A DNA stretch of 64,000 bases from Strigamia acuminata. Taxonomy: Eukaryota; Arthropoda; Chilopoda; Geophilomorpha; Linotaeniidae. Below are positions 9,661-23,700 of this stretch, piece after piece; within the stretch, counting starts at the first letter, position 1, and every line of letters starts with the position of its first letter. The stretch is taken from positions 4,594,001 to 4,658,000 of the forward strand of contig OX442324.1 in assembly GCA_949358305.1 (NCBI GenBank), in the 5' to 3' direction. Below the pieces are notes generated by a model. That model saw only the letters and a program-made list of their open reading frames with translations. It was not told the origin of the DNA and did no database searches. Both the position numbers and the translations under genes were made by a program.

Positions 9661-12600
9661 TTAGACATACAAATCAGCAAAGGAATTGATTATAGTCGAA
9701 TGGCAATTGCAAGCACATTGTGTGATATGCGCATTTATCAAACAATTTGGTCTATGCAAGATAGTGAAGGATTTTTTTCTATCATCTATTAGTGGATAAT
9801 ACGTGAGCACATCATCGGTTGGTAATTTTTTAACCGGGTCCTTGCACTCCCTCTTCGGCTCTTCATGGCCCACATCTGTCGGTTCTTGGTCAAGGATTAT
9901 GGCAAGTTGATTTTCCGATTCTTCATTACTGGCTGAAGACGCGACGATTTCTGGTGATGCCGACTCCGACTCCGATCCAACTTCCGGTCGAATGTCCAGT
10001 CGTGGTCGCAGAATTGGGTTCTGGTTTCGACGGTTATGGCGCTGCTCGGTGAAGCACAGGGTGATGACAATCGCTACCAAAATGAGTGCTATGATGACCG
10101 CACCCACTATTATCACCACCAAAGTCGACCCCTGCAAGCATTGGATGTTGCAACGCTTTCTGGTGACTTTGAATCCTTCGGGTAGTTTGTCCAGAATGGT
10201 GGACGATTGTACGTTGTCTTGACCAGGGTGTACCTGGTTCCAGGGAATGGCAACGGTGTTGGATGGGGGACTTGGGTTGTAGGCCGAATCTTCTGCTGTT
10301 ATGGCAATGAACATTACTGTGGATGGCATGGAAGGCAGTACGACATCTGCTGCTTGGTAGTTCCCTGCACCTTTGGCCCACACTTGCACTCGAGGAAACA
10401 GTTCTGATCTGCAGGCAGAGTCTATGTTGGTTAGGCAGTCCACTTTATCGCTCCACCAAAATCTGTATCTGGCAACTACGCAAAGGACAAACGGGTAAAT
10501 ACATTTGGGTGGATGGTAGTTCGATTTTTAATTGGTGTTTCACCTTTTCCTGAATCGAAATCATTTCCAGGTTCAGTCCAGCCAAGACTGACCATATTCC
10601 TACTGGCCAATAGGAAATGTAAATCTGCAATTCTGCTGGGTGGACATATGTCTCCAGAATGACCAACATAGAATGAACCGAGTGATGCTACTCTTTGGAA
10701 TGGGCCTGTTGGTTGTTTTTTGATTTCATCTGTGTGCTCAAACAAGTTTGAAGTTATGGTTATCAATTTTGGATGAAATTTCTAAGAATTTACCTTTTAG
10801 ATCAGTTCTTTCTCTAGTTTTTGAGGTTCCATTGTCGGATGCTGTTAACCAGACTGTGTAAAAGCCCATTTTTAAGTGGCCAGGTATGTAGCGAGAATAA
10901 ACTCCGTCGTGATTGAAAACATCAGGATCTGAAAATAAATTTTTGGTTATTTGGGTCATGTTTTAGAGGAATTTTGTTTTGATAAACCTCCATTTCCTGT
11001 ATCTTTTAAGGTGATGGTGTGTTCAGTGGTTCCTATAACTGTGGCTTGGAGTAGAGCATTGATAACTGGATTGATTCCTCTCATTAGTTTTCCGTATATT
11101 ACGATGGGCCAGGTGGATACGTTTGATTTTTTAACACTAATCCATCCTTCTAGTTCAATTGGTTTTGTTTTGTTAGATATTGAAGTTACAGTTATGGCCG
11201 AATTGAGGTTTGGATTGCCAGGTTGGATTCTGTAGGTCCATTTTCCTATTTCAGCTGAAGGGATGGTAAGAGACACTTGTTTGAGGTTTTCATCATCATT
11301 GTAGCTGAAGTGCTCAGAATGAAATTGTTGTCCAGTTGGAGATGTGAGTATAATAGGCCATAATTGAGTTTCAAGAGATATTGAAAACATCATTTCAGTT
11401 GAAGAATCTTCATCAATGTAAAAGCCTTCCGCTTGAATACCAGCAGGCATCACTTCATAAGCTACCTGACATGACAAGGAGAAAGAAATGAAAAATTGTA
11501 ATTCTATTTTAGATAACTGGATCTTACATGTAGTAATTGAGGGTTTGCAAGTTTAGCGGTCTGAATTAATATTCTATCAACTTGAGTGAGCATATCCAAG
11601 GAACTTTGTTTTTCATAGACCGAAAGAAATTCCCCACCGCTTAGTTTACTGAGGGATTGCAATACTTCAGTTGTAGTTGGGCTTGGCTTTTGTTTGTCTT
11701 CTCTTGCTTCACCAAGAACAATTGATGTCAATGTTATTGGATGCGTTTGCAAAAATTGTTGCAAATGGTTGATTCTCTCTTCGGATTTCAGCTCTGGGTC
11801 AAAACGACCTGTACTAACCACAATGCAAATGCCACCAGTTTCCATGAAATAATACTGTAAGAGATCACAGAAAGTGCATTCAAAGTTTTAGCACAGATGC
11901 AGTTTGCAGTGCACTTGTATCATATTAGCACAGATGCAGTTTGCAGTGCACTTGTATCATATTAGCACAGATGCAGTTTGCAGTGCACTTGTATCATATT
12001 ACCTCAAATGCTCTTTCCAATGCTCTTGTCAGGATTGCTTTGCTCTTTGACTCTAAATAGTCCAAAAAAGTTCTTCGAATGTGTTTCCGCGAAACAGGGT
12101 CCAAGTTTGTCAGATTTTTAGTGAGGTATAGCCTGTCAGAATAGTGAATTACAGCTGCTTGTGTATTATCTGGTAAATATATCATGATGAAACGGTTAAG
12201 AGCTGCTAGAATTGTTGTTAGTTTGACTTTGTTCTTCTGGTCCGACGACGTGTCGATTATGATGACAACGCGCTTTGGATTTTCCTTTCTGACTATTTGA
12301 AATTCTGGTACACTCAATGCACTTGCTCTGAAATGTCACTTGAATTAATAATGCCAAGTGGACAATAGTTTGGAACTTATTTTACCCAGTTGGTATTCTG
12401 TTTATTCTCAAGTCTTCGTGGTCATGCAGCACATCCCAAACACTTCTGCTTTGGCACAAAGCATTGTGGATTGTTGGTGCTAAAGAATTGTGGTTGCTTC
12501 TGTCACAGAATGAATTCATCTGCAATATTTTTTTTAAAAAGATAAACAATGTGGTGATTGTAAAAAATCAAGTTGAATTTCTTTGGTTTGCATACTCCTT

Positions 12601-13552
12601 CAAGATTTGGCCAAGACATCAAGGAAGTTGTCAAAGTTTTATCTTGTCTGGCATTTACACTGAAATTACAGTTTCTGGATCCATCATAGCATTTACCTCT
12701 AATAAATGGATTTTTTTTTTTTTTTTTTTTTTTTAGAAATTATTAAATTGTAATTATTAAATAGCAAATTTTCAAATATAACGTACACCCAATCAAAATC
12801 TAAAGGCTGATTATTACACCCAGTTGGTTTCATTCCATCCTCAGTAGCGTAGACAGTAGGAAATTGACGCTGATTGTGAAACTGATCCCCTGTTTCTGGA
12901 AAGACACCATAGCGGTAGCGGATCCAGTTATGGACTAATTTTCGAGCTGAAAGTAATTTCAAATAAAAGTTAATAGTATGAGGACGATTATTTGAGTTTA
13001 AAACGTTTCATTACCTGCTACTGCAATGTTTTTTCCATTATAAGCAGATGTTTTAGTGATGAAAGATGGTGTTAGATGGATATAAAGCCCTTGTTCCCCA
13101 CACTGCTGTGGCTGCAGAGTGTATGGTTCATCCCCATAAACTGGATGAGGATTGTCAATTCGAAATGGAGATAGATGGGAGTTGGTTTTTAGGGTTGTCG
13201 TTTCGATTAAACCTGATTTGTTGTTCCAGCTACTTGGAACTATGATTCTGATTTTACCAAATGAAGTGATTTTGCGAGTTGCTAATTCCAAAATGGTGGA
13301 GGTTTTTTTGAAAATTTCCTATGAAAGTAATGGATTTTGTTTTCAAAAAGATTAGAAAAGGTTTTTTGTTTTGTTTCTTACCTTTAGTGAGTGAATCACT
13401 TGAATACCATACTCTTCTGATATGTCTGGAGACAGTTCAACACTAACTCTTTGATATTGATTATTAACAAGAGTTATTTTGGATAGTGGTAAAATACTTG
13501 ATGAATAAATTGGCAGAACAGTGAGAGCAAGTGTAATCCATTGCAGATTCAT
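9661..13552 (-). CDS. CLCA-B: CLCA family protein, degenerate protease and MIDAS motifs
   Basis: Eleven coding exons: 13552-13382, 13318-13015, 12946-12787, 12698-12596, 12519-12386, 12327-12003, 11854-11528, 11465-10988, 10928-10794, 10729-10544, 10475-9661. Total 3,138 nt (1,045 residues). The chosen start (MNLQWITLALTV) opens a signal peptide. Next come the CLCA N-terminal signature (ITLVNNQYQRVSVEL) and GDEPYTLQPQQCGEQG. The protease-like helix reads LVHNWIRYRYGVFPE, so HExxH is broken at two positions. The VWA starts VVIIIDTSSD, a MIDAS lacking the final Ser. Then a long Ig/FN3-like exon (478 nt, three exons in CLCA-A), a TM (LVVIIVGAVIIALILVAIVI) and a tail with a Cys cluster (QCACNC) ending DLYV, a possible class II PDZ ligand. 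The last acceptor was placed at 10475 because the nearer AG would give an early stop. Confidence 0.92.
11891..12001. repeat. 37-bp tandem triplication touching a CLCA-B splice donor
   Basis: Three copies that read as identical of a 37-bp unit (starting GCACAGATGC, ending CATATTA) at 11891-11927, 11928-11964 and 11965-12001. The last copy ends on the plus-strand A that is the T of the exon 6 GT donor, so the repeat border falls inside the 5' splice site. Confidence 0.95.
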
Positions 13553-14708
13553 CCTAGAGCTAAGAAGAGGTATGTGTTGACACGGACAAATCGCAGCACC
13601 TTTTGGATTCTGTTCTAGTGTTTGAATTACAATCTCTGAACTTTTTCCTATTGTATATTTTTTCACTTTTGAGGGGCCTTGAACTGCTTGAATTTCAATA
13701 TGTGCATGTCTCATTCAGGAAGGATTCACAAAATCCATAGAGTTTTGTATTTCAATGCTTAAACTGGAAAAGAAAATGATTCCAAATTAAATTAATGGTT
13801 AAGTTATTTTATTACTGGCGTATCACACGTATACAAATTATTTTTTATTACATTATTACATGACAAAAAAAATCTATTAATTAAAATATAAATTATAAAA
13901 ATACAATACTACAAAAATTTCATATTATTATTTACAGTACAATAGGTAAAATATAAGTTCATTTAGACATAGCAAGTGTTAACACTTGGGATGACTGATT
14001 TATACAGATGATAAGGGCGTAATGAAAAACACATTCTATTGGTTATATATTAGGTATATCAAATATGTTGGTGGAAAGTTAGCTTAGTTAAAGGAAATTA
14101 ATTTGAAAAGGAAAATATTAGCTTGCAACACACTAAACTTAGATGACTAGATGCCAAAAAATAGTTGTGGCAAGTATAAGAAATTTAAAAAAAAAAAAAA
14201 AATTATAAAGCACTTTAGGTCTATGATACAACAAAGACATTCATTTGGCTATGATTGAATACTTATTGCTTGTTCTCAACTTCACAATCAATGCAATGTT
14301 TTTATTTTACATACAATACCCCAATTAATGACATACATAGGTTTGTTGAAATAAAGTTAATGCTAGGACAAATGGAAAATGAAAACCACTTAGAAATTAA
14401 TAATTTGCTCCTGCACATAAATAAACTGTGTGTAAAAAGATTAATAATCATATTGAATCAAATATGACCCATTGAGTTTGAAAGTTTTCCAAAAATAGCA
14501 GTTATTTTGGTGTTGGAAACTTCTGTCTGTAGTCTGTACGTACATAAATATTGGTCTCCTTTATCCCAGCGTGGTATCGGCAGGTTATCTTTGACGGTTT
14601 TCAATGGTGAGCAATATTGAGTCATTTTGTTGCCTAACGCTTGTAATATGAAGAATTCACAGCACAATACTGCCTCAGTCTTTGGCCTACATACAGCAAA
14701 ATTTAAGT
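13553..14708. other. Spacer: CLCA-B promoter region and CLCA-C 3' UTR
   Basis: No convincing coding exon. A 69-codon minus-strand frame at 14458-14667 lies directly downstream of the CLCA-C stop codon and is best read as 3' UTR. A candidate CLCA-C polyadenylation signal is TTTATT at 14301-14306 (AATAAA on the minus strand). Confidence 0.5.
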
Positions 14709-17700
14709 TTACACTTGGCTCTCTGCAACTATCCGCCTAGCCAAAGATGACTTGGAGGAAGTTAAGCCATTATCGGTCTCTTCGGAAGGCCGCATATGAT
14801 TTGAATCTTCAGACGTTTCTTCGTAGGATGTGAAATAGCCATTATCCTTTTTTGGTTCATTTGTTGACAATGAAGTGAAAGAAGAAGATGGTTTGTCACT
14901 TAGCGATGTCCTCACAAAGGGATAATTTTGAGGATAGCTTTGAACAAATGGATTGCTATTTGGGACGGTGTCGTGGCGGCTAATGTAATAGTCCTGCGAA
15001 GGATTTGGTTGACCATAGGCATAATTTGAAATCATAACTGGATTAATGTGATCATACGTTGGGGAATAATGATTTTCATCATCCGCATAATGTGGTTTCA
15101 AGTCCTGGTCTAAATAGTCTCGTTCTTTGGTAGCCTTCATTTGAGCATGCTTAGCCAAAACTTCACTAGCAAGCATAAACTGAGGACTACTCAAGACCTC
15201 ATTCACAGTATACACGCTGCCATTGCCATTGTTCTTCGAGGGACTGTCATCTAACGGGACATTTTTAAACGGAGTCTCCTTCTTAGATGCCAACGGTAGG
15301 ATTGCTTTCGGTGTTGACTTTCTTTTACGCCTTTTGATGATGCAAATGGTTAATAACACTATCAGAATTAAAAGGAGCAAGAAGCCAATGGTTCCTCCTA
15401 TGATTCCAAGGTGGACCTTAGACAGACTTGTAGCCACGGTCGACGGCGGGTTTTGTGACGACGGAATTGTGGAATCTGGGCCGATTGCCGGAGTGGTTAA
15501 GTGTTTAGCGGGATATCGGACAGTGACTATGTTTGAGATTTTGGACTTCCTGTCCAAGTTGCCAACGGTTCTGAATGCATAATGCACCACTTGAGGAGCT
15601 GAATCTAAGATTGGTGAAATCATCATTTCTTGAGTACTTCCTCCTGAAGCCGGTTGAGGAATGCTACTAACGTTGTTCTGGCTCACAAACGAATGAGGGT
15701 CCATGAGAAGTTTTCGGTTATTGCTGTATTTTACTTCATATTCAGATGCTGTTGTAAAAAGGTATTGATGAAATTTAATTATTTGGATAAAGGTTGATTC
15801 CTACAGCACGCGAATTCCTCGCGAATATCCCTAAAGGACATTCTGCAGACTTACGAATCCAACTCCGATATAGCAAATTGAATAACAGTCCCATGTTATT
15901 CAATGGGAATGACGTCACGTACAAACACAAAACGAGTTTTGCATACGTTTTAGAGTTTTTGAATGCAGCTACTGTATTTCTTCGATTCTAAGACACACTT
16001 TTTTTTCGCGTATAAACATCTCTACAAACCGGCACCCCATTTACAAACAATGGCATTTTAGAATCAAAGAAATATGGTATTAGAACCTCTTGGGTCAAAA
16101 TTGGAGGTTTTCGCTTTAAGGAGTTTTGCTATAACGTGTTGGATCATAGTCTGCCGTGCGGGGAATTACTAGGAAGTCTTACCTTGTCCCTCGTCGTAAC
16201 TACTGCCGGGAGATGTCCAAGTTAAGACAACTTGGCCATGTTGCGGCTTGAATTCTTTGATGCGTAGATCACTAATGCGACTTGGAGGAAAGTTGATTTT
16301 TGTCGGTGGAATTTGAGTGATGTGGAAAACCCCTCCATTCGTGACCCGACTAAATTCGTCGGCGGGAATGGATTTCGTGATGGGTACAACACTCCCGCAG
16401 CAATACGGCACAGCTGAAAGCATAATTATCAATTAATTGCAATTACTGGGCATTGAATTTTCGAGAAAAATTGTAATTACCTTTATTTAAAGGATGAACA
16501 GACGAAGTCGCTGAAGAGCCTTTTACAACTATGGTGTCCTTAGTACTGGAGGCAATAACAGTCACCAAATAGTGACCTCTCACATTGAAATTGGTGAAGT
16601 ATCGCGAGTAAATACCATCATTTCTGGTTAGATCTGGAGCTGTGTAAGAAAAAGTATTAATTATTGTGAATTATAATTTTTTTGAAAAAAATTGCTTTTG
16701 ATTTACCTCCATTTCCATTATCAAAAAGCTCAACTTCAATCGTGCTGTATTTGCTGTCTTCGTCGAGTGGGCGGTGCACTTTAGCTATGACTCTGGCGTT
16801 AACAACTGGATCATTGCCTTTTTTAACTTCGGCATACAAAATGAGTGGATTGTCTTCACTGGGGTCCAATTCACCCATCTCGGCATTGTTCCATGTCCGT
16901 ACTGTGTAGGTACCTTCCTTCGAACTGGGGTACGAGAGGGCGAAAACCAATACCGTATCTTGATTTTGCAAAGACGTTTGAGTGGGAATTGAGTAATTCC
17001 ATTGACCGATCTAGACGTAAGAAATTGCGGTTTTATGTGTATCGTTCTAGTTTGCAAAACAAATTCAAAATAATTCAAAAACATACCTCATTGTCGGGCA
17101 ACGGTTGCAACATTATGTCAGTGGTAATCATGAGGTAACTTGAATCATCGGGTTGAATTATCCGATTGACCGGAGTGGTGAAACGAATAGATCGAAAGTC
17201 GACGTCGTCATCCTTATTTCTCATTATCAAGAGTCTTGTATCTTTTCCAGTGGTTTGATCGACATAAATACTGCCTTTGATCACTTTATCGTTGTAAGAG
17301 CCTTCAGTTTGAACCTATAAAATGTATTTATATATATTTAGTCTTATTTAAAAAATACAATAATACCAAAAATAAAATAACTTACCACAAAATTATCCCT
17401 GTTGTATGGTTCTACAGCTTGGCCTACTTTTAGAATAGCTGACGTAAGTTGGGCCAAGACATTGAGGTTAGTGTTATAGCCAATACTCATTTCATGTATG
17501 GCAAAATTGAAACCATTGGTTCTGTCGGCTAACATTGTCATTTGCATGTGCAAGGGGTCTTTGTAGGAGTCAGACGACGGGTAAAGTATCGACATGACTC
17601 TCACGTTTTCTTTTTGGAGGTCTTTACATAAATTGTTAATTTCGTTTTCAATGTTCAGCGGTTGGTCAACCCCGGAAGTGAGCAAAAGAAGGATCCCACC

Positions 17701-20700
17701 GTTGTGCTTTCTCAAACTCTAGATATAGAAAAATGAAGTTTTTGAGAATCGTGCAAGATTTTGCGCTTGTAATTTGTCTCGTATACCTTTCTGGCTACGT
17801 AGATTGCCTCATTCATTGCCTTAAACGTTCGTGGGTTGGGGGTGGATTTCAGAAAAATTGCAAAGTTGTTTCTGACGCTGTGCACTGGTCTGAGTTCCTT
17901 GAAAGTATTCGGGCTGGCGATGGAATGGAACTCCTGAATTCCGAGATAGGTGTCGTTGGGCAAGACATAGGCCAGGATCCGAAGCGCCTTCTGGACGAAG
18001 TTGAAACGATTCTGATGGAGAGGAAAAGCCGTGTCCTGAAATTTGGTTGGCCCTAACCGTATTAGGATCTCTTGTTCGCTGCTCCAATTGTGACAAGTGT
18101 TAAAGGAAGAGATCCAACGTGCGTTAATGCATTCCGGCAACTTTGCTTTGTGTTAGTGTGTTATGTTTTGTGCTCAAAGTTTTACTTGCCCCTTTTAAAT
18201 GTGTGCAAACCAAGGTGCAGACCAAATCACCGCCAATTTCCCTTTTATACTTACGTTATTGCTGCCTTGCATGTTACTCGACACATCCACGACAACAAAT
18301 ACTGGACTCTTCGCCGCTCGCACTATGTTAAACGACACGTTTTTCGCTTCTGCGCGGCCGTTTCCATTTCTAATTGAATAATTAATTATTTTTTAAAATT
18401 TATTTTAGAATTTTTTTTTTTTTAGATTTTTCTTACAGTTTAGTGAAATGTTCAAAATCCTTGTGACTTGCGATTACATCCCATGTGCTTTTCCCATCGC
18501 ACATTACATTTTGCTTGGTTGGTGCATCAATTTCATGTTTTCTAGAGTCGCAAAAGAAACTGACCTGAATAGAGAAATGATTTATTATTATTTAGAATTA
18601 TTTTATTAATTTTTTTTTTTACTTGATCCAAGTAATGAAATCCCATCAAGGATGATGTTGATATTTGTGATTCATCCAGCTCGTATTTGCAGCTCTGATT
18701 GTACGTTCCCGTGTTCTGATCAAGTGTGCAGTTTGCAAAACGCACATTGAGGTCAGGATATGCGCATGTGGTCAACTTGGGTGTGTCTACGTCTTTGATG
18801 TACATTTGTGGATACACGGGATCTCCAGGGTAACCATATTCATCGAAAACACCGTAACGAAAATGTGCCCATTCGTGGACAAACACTTTATCTGCAAACA
18901 TTAAAAATTAATTAAATCACCCTGTTAGTCCACTAGATAAGAATATATAAAAATCGTAAAATGAAATGATTCATCATTTTGCGATTTGATGGCAAATTTA
19001 TTATTTATACATACACGCTAATATAAATATAAAAATAAAAATAATAAACCCTCAGAGAATGATGTCATTTATATAATACTGCACTTATGGGAAATCAAAT
19101 TTCACAATCTTCGAACTGATAAGTTTTCAGTTTAATAATCTTTCTATGTAAATCAGACTACACCACCTTCTGCATTATACCGTTAAGCCCACCCTGCGAG
19201 AGGGGGAAATGAAATCCCCCTTCATGTTTTAGTCATAATTCAAGCTGGGGCGGAAGGGAGAAAATAAATTATGGGAAAAGAGGAAGGATGTACTTGTCAC
19301 GAGCTCATACATTTCACCACAGTTGGTGGCAGACTGTGTTTTCCTTAAAATCCAATAGTACCGACTTGAGTGTAGAAACCTATACGTTCCCATATGCTTC
19401 GAAAGTACATTTTGCAATTTATATTACAACGTGTTGCAACGGATTTTCTAAATCATTGAGTCTCGCGAGAATGCATTTTGTAAGACATTTTTGCAAATGG
19501 TAATACATTTTGTAAAATGTATTACGAAATGCGTTCCCAATACCATTATTTGTCAAACATTTTTCAATTCTATTATGAAATGCATTATTTAATGTACAAA
19601 TAATGAAATGCTGTACGTTTACATATTTTATAATATCCCAATATGTAATGACGTTTACCTGACGGTCCATAATCAAATTCCGATTTGTGCTTGTTTATTA
19701 AGTAATCCGGCGTTAAATGGATGAAATCGGCCTGTTGTCCGCAACCTCCCGGCTGTTGAGTGTAAGGAGCATTTCCGTGGACCGGCGACGCATTTTCTAT
19801 TCTCACGTGCGCTTCGTCGTACCCGTAATACGCATTTTTCTCAACTGGGTAGTTGGGCCATGTCCCAGGCACGATGATCGTCACTTGACCATAAGATGCG
19901 TGTTGAAGAGTCGCTTTGTAAAGAACTTTGGACGCTCGGTGAAACAGGTCCTGCAACACACAAGAAGTACTATAAGTATAAGATTTGGACGGTGCTTGGA
20001 CAAGTTGGAGACGTTAAGAAGTTGTTTACGTCTCGGGGATTATCGGTCTTAATACGCTTTGCCTTTTGTCATTCCCTATCGCGGCCTTTTTCTATGTGTT
20101 TAACATTGTGTTGGCAGAATAAAAGGAAGATGGGGAGGAGGATAAAGGATCATTATCACTGGCGCCATCTGGCGAGTTGGGGGTCGCACTTTTTCGACTG
20201 GTGTGCAGTGTTTGTTTAGGAATTTCACTTCTTTCTCTTTCTGGCATACATCACCTCCCTGGGACCCTCAAAAACCATGATTAACGGCCTCCACCCACTT
20301 GGAGGGGGGTTTCTAGTGTTTATTACTTGTTCTCCCTCGTGTTTGGGGAGGAAGGAGCCTTTGGCAGGAGGGTAAAGTGTCCTATATTCTTGTTTGTTGG
20401 TCTCCCGAGTCTTGTATATTAAAATTGGAATAAATAATATGACGTGCGTTTATATTTTAGGGTGTAAACAAAGCGCGCACAAGAAATTATACATTTTTTC
20501 TGGTTTAAAACCGTCTTAAGACGCTTTTAAGACGCGCTTGAGGTGCTGGGAGCGTGGTGATCAGCAGCGAAAATCGGTTCTATCTGCTCTGATAGTTTTG
20601 TCTTTTTGAACTGGAAAAAGTTCTGATAGTTGAATCGATTCTAATCGGTCAGTTTTTATCATTGTGTGTAGGATGTGGTCATTAAAATTCTAAATATCAA

Positions 20701-23700
20701 ACACAAGGGCTTCGCTTGTGAAACGGTCGAGCATTTTTAATCATTCTGACACTGTCATGCGTTTCACGCTCTGATTTGTGTCGGAAAGTAAATCTTAATC
20801 ACGACCCATCTTGACCAATTGGCCACTGACCCATACCGCCGATTTTTTATTTTTTTTTAAATATATATATGTAATTATAAATCTGTGGACTATATCACGG
20901 CCTTGTAATATACTCTTGAATCATCTTCTCTCTTTATTTTTTTTCTTTTTTAAATTGTCCACCCACTCTTTGATGATGATCCTTGAGTAATGACCTCATT
21001 TATGCAGTGTGGGCCTGAGATTCACATTTTAACCTTCCATCAACATCAGTCATGGTCTGAATATTATTAAATCATTCATCAATTGAATTGTTTTCGAATG
21101 TTCAATCAATTATAAAACGATATATCATCGAATTTAAAATCTATTATAAAATGTATGTCAAAAATAAATTTTTTTTTTATTGTTTACATTGTTTTTTATG
21201 GGTATTCCACCTTCTTTTGTGTCAATTAATCATGGACGTGCTCAACACTTTTGTACTTCAATTATAAGCACAAGGAAAAAATCATTGACCCGTCTAAAGA
21301 CAACCACGCCTACAAGAAAATGAGAAGTTTTCAACCCCCATTCGGGCATATTTTTTTTTTTACTTCTTCGACTCCTGCTGGGGACTTCATCAAGTTCCCC
21401 TCTGCTTCTTTCCCCCCAACATACTCCTGCTGTGAGGGAGGACTGTTGAACGACCTTTGATGCTGTTTACAAGCGTTTTCTGTCGCCAAGCAACGATTTC
21501 GGTGTTGACAGAAGCGAGAAAAGTCTTTTTCAATGTGTCACGACTCACGTGTCCAGAGAAATTCGAGTGCAATATAGTTGAGATCATGGGAAGTGATTAG
21601 GTTTTGTTTTTGTTTCGGCACGTGTGCAAGCGCGGGTTTCAGCGATGCAAGAAATGGGGGGAATTGCGATTTAATGAAATGCGATATATCCCACAATAAA
21701 AAATAATAAAAACACAAATAAAAAAATTTAATGGGCTTTTTTTCTAGAAATTATTTCTGGTGAATGTTTATTTTTTTTTTTCAAATTTAATAATTGTTTC
21801 TATAAAATATCGTTTGGATGATTCGTTGATTCCTATTTCCGGTGATTGCAATTGTTATTTGGAATTCCTCAGTGTGGGCGTGAATGGGATGAAAAAATAA
21901 TGAAATGACCAACGAGTTGTGATTTGTGGTGCGCCGTGATGATTCACCAATCAATTAAAATGGCCAACCCCTAGACAGATATAAAAAAAGAGCACAAATT
22001 GCAAAGCTATAGAGAAAAACAATTACAATTCTCCCCTTTTCCTATTCATAGCATCAATCATTTGATGAACAAACTGTCATTTGACGTGACTGCGTTTATT
22101 ATGGTTGGCCACACGGAAAGGATATTGCTGTGGTGGGGTATATAAAATTGAGCCTACTCATCACACCAAATTACTTTGTACTTGGAAATATTTCCCCCCT
22201 GTTTATACACACAATCAGAGCAAAACTCAAAGAGGAAGGAAATTGTTGTTGAAATCAACAGAATCAATGGTCGATGTAGAGAAAAATCTACTCAAATTGA
22301 TTAGATGTGTGTGTAGATCTGTAGAAGAAGAGATATGATAAATAATTGATGTGGCATGTCACCATTTAGGCAGATATGTCGACCGGTCCAGTATTGATCC
22401 CATTAAGAAAGTTAATTGATTTGTCATGCATGTTACATTAAAGTTATTTGGATATAATTAATAATTTTCTTGTACACTGACCATGACCAAGCAATTGGCC
22501 ATGGTTCTTATCTCATCCGCCTTGCCCTGAGGGTCATACAAGACTGCCTTCACCCTTTTGCATATTCTTGTCCAGCAAGGTCACTCCACTGTCCACCGTT
22601 CATGGTCAGTTGACATAACATAATCTTTTGTGGTTGAGTGTTTACCCAAAACTTCTTTTGTCATTTTTTTTTTCGTTTTGTTTCGTGTGTTTCAATAATG
22701 AGGAAGTTTTTATTTAGATGAGGTCAGTGGCAATTGAATTAATAACGTTTCCGCAACGACTATTGTAGCATGGATCGAAATGCAGATTGAATTGTGTTTT
22801 TTTAGTTCCTCGTGTAATATAGATGGAATTGGAGATTTTTGATCCGTGAGGAATTTCCGAATTTCCAAATATTGACTTAAATTTTTTTTTTTTTAAAAAA
22901 TCATTGCAAATTCTTGCAAATTCTTGCAAAAATCTCCACAGTTTGCATTCTCTTCCCACGTGAATTTCCAAACAACAAAAAAGAATAATTAACCAATCTC
23001 TAACCATCCAAAACGTCGGGAATTGACGTTAACCAGACACGCGACATTCGAAAAAGCGAAAAGGAAAAGAAAATACCTCCCACGAAGACGTATAACCGAA
23101 AAATCGAAACCAACATCCCCCAAACGACCATTTTAATCCCATTTTATTTCCCTTATCTCCGAACGATTAGTTTCTAATTACAGTATAACGTCTCCACAGT
23201 CCACACACACACACACCCGAGTTGAAAAAGCATTACAAATTGCATAGACATCCACACAAGAGGGAGAGAAGTGAATCTGTGGCTTATTGCTTTATAAACG
23301 TGGATCCAAATGTCGACTAATTCCCCATGGCATCTCAAATGACCCTGTAATAAGGGTGGTGTTTTGGTAACACCTTATCCTCGGGACAAACAATCTCAAC
23401 TCGGAGTCTCAGACCTTGAAACTGTTCAAGGAACTCGCAGCCCACCCACGCAAATGACACCCCAAGTGTATAGAAAGAGAAAAGAAAAGAACAATTTTAA
23501 TTCGACAGGGTAACTCACAATTGTACATTTGACCATTCTCCCCCCATTTGCTCGGTGCGTGTAGTTTATTAGCTCTTTGCGCGGCAGGTAATCCCAACTA
23601 GTGGTCACCTGTTGATGGAACACTGCAGGGGTTCCAGGAGTCTGGGGTCCATGAGGTTGAATAGGGAGGGGGTCACATTTCACGCAGGAATTTGCTAGAC

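Noticed and set aside
10465-10471. AG at 10469-10470 as the acceptor of the last CLCA-B exon
   Set aside because: Gives a frame that stops after 12 codons. The AG at 10476-10477 restores the conserved RYRFWW frame and a total divisible by three.
11891-12001. CRISPR-like array of 37-bp repeats
   Set aside because: Direct head-to-tail triplication with no spacers, inside an intron of an animal gene.
14458-14667. 69-codon minus-strand ORF downstream of CLCA-C
   Set aside because: Lies just past the CLCA-C stop codon with no signal, domain or splice support; treated as 3' UTR.
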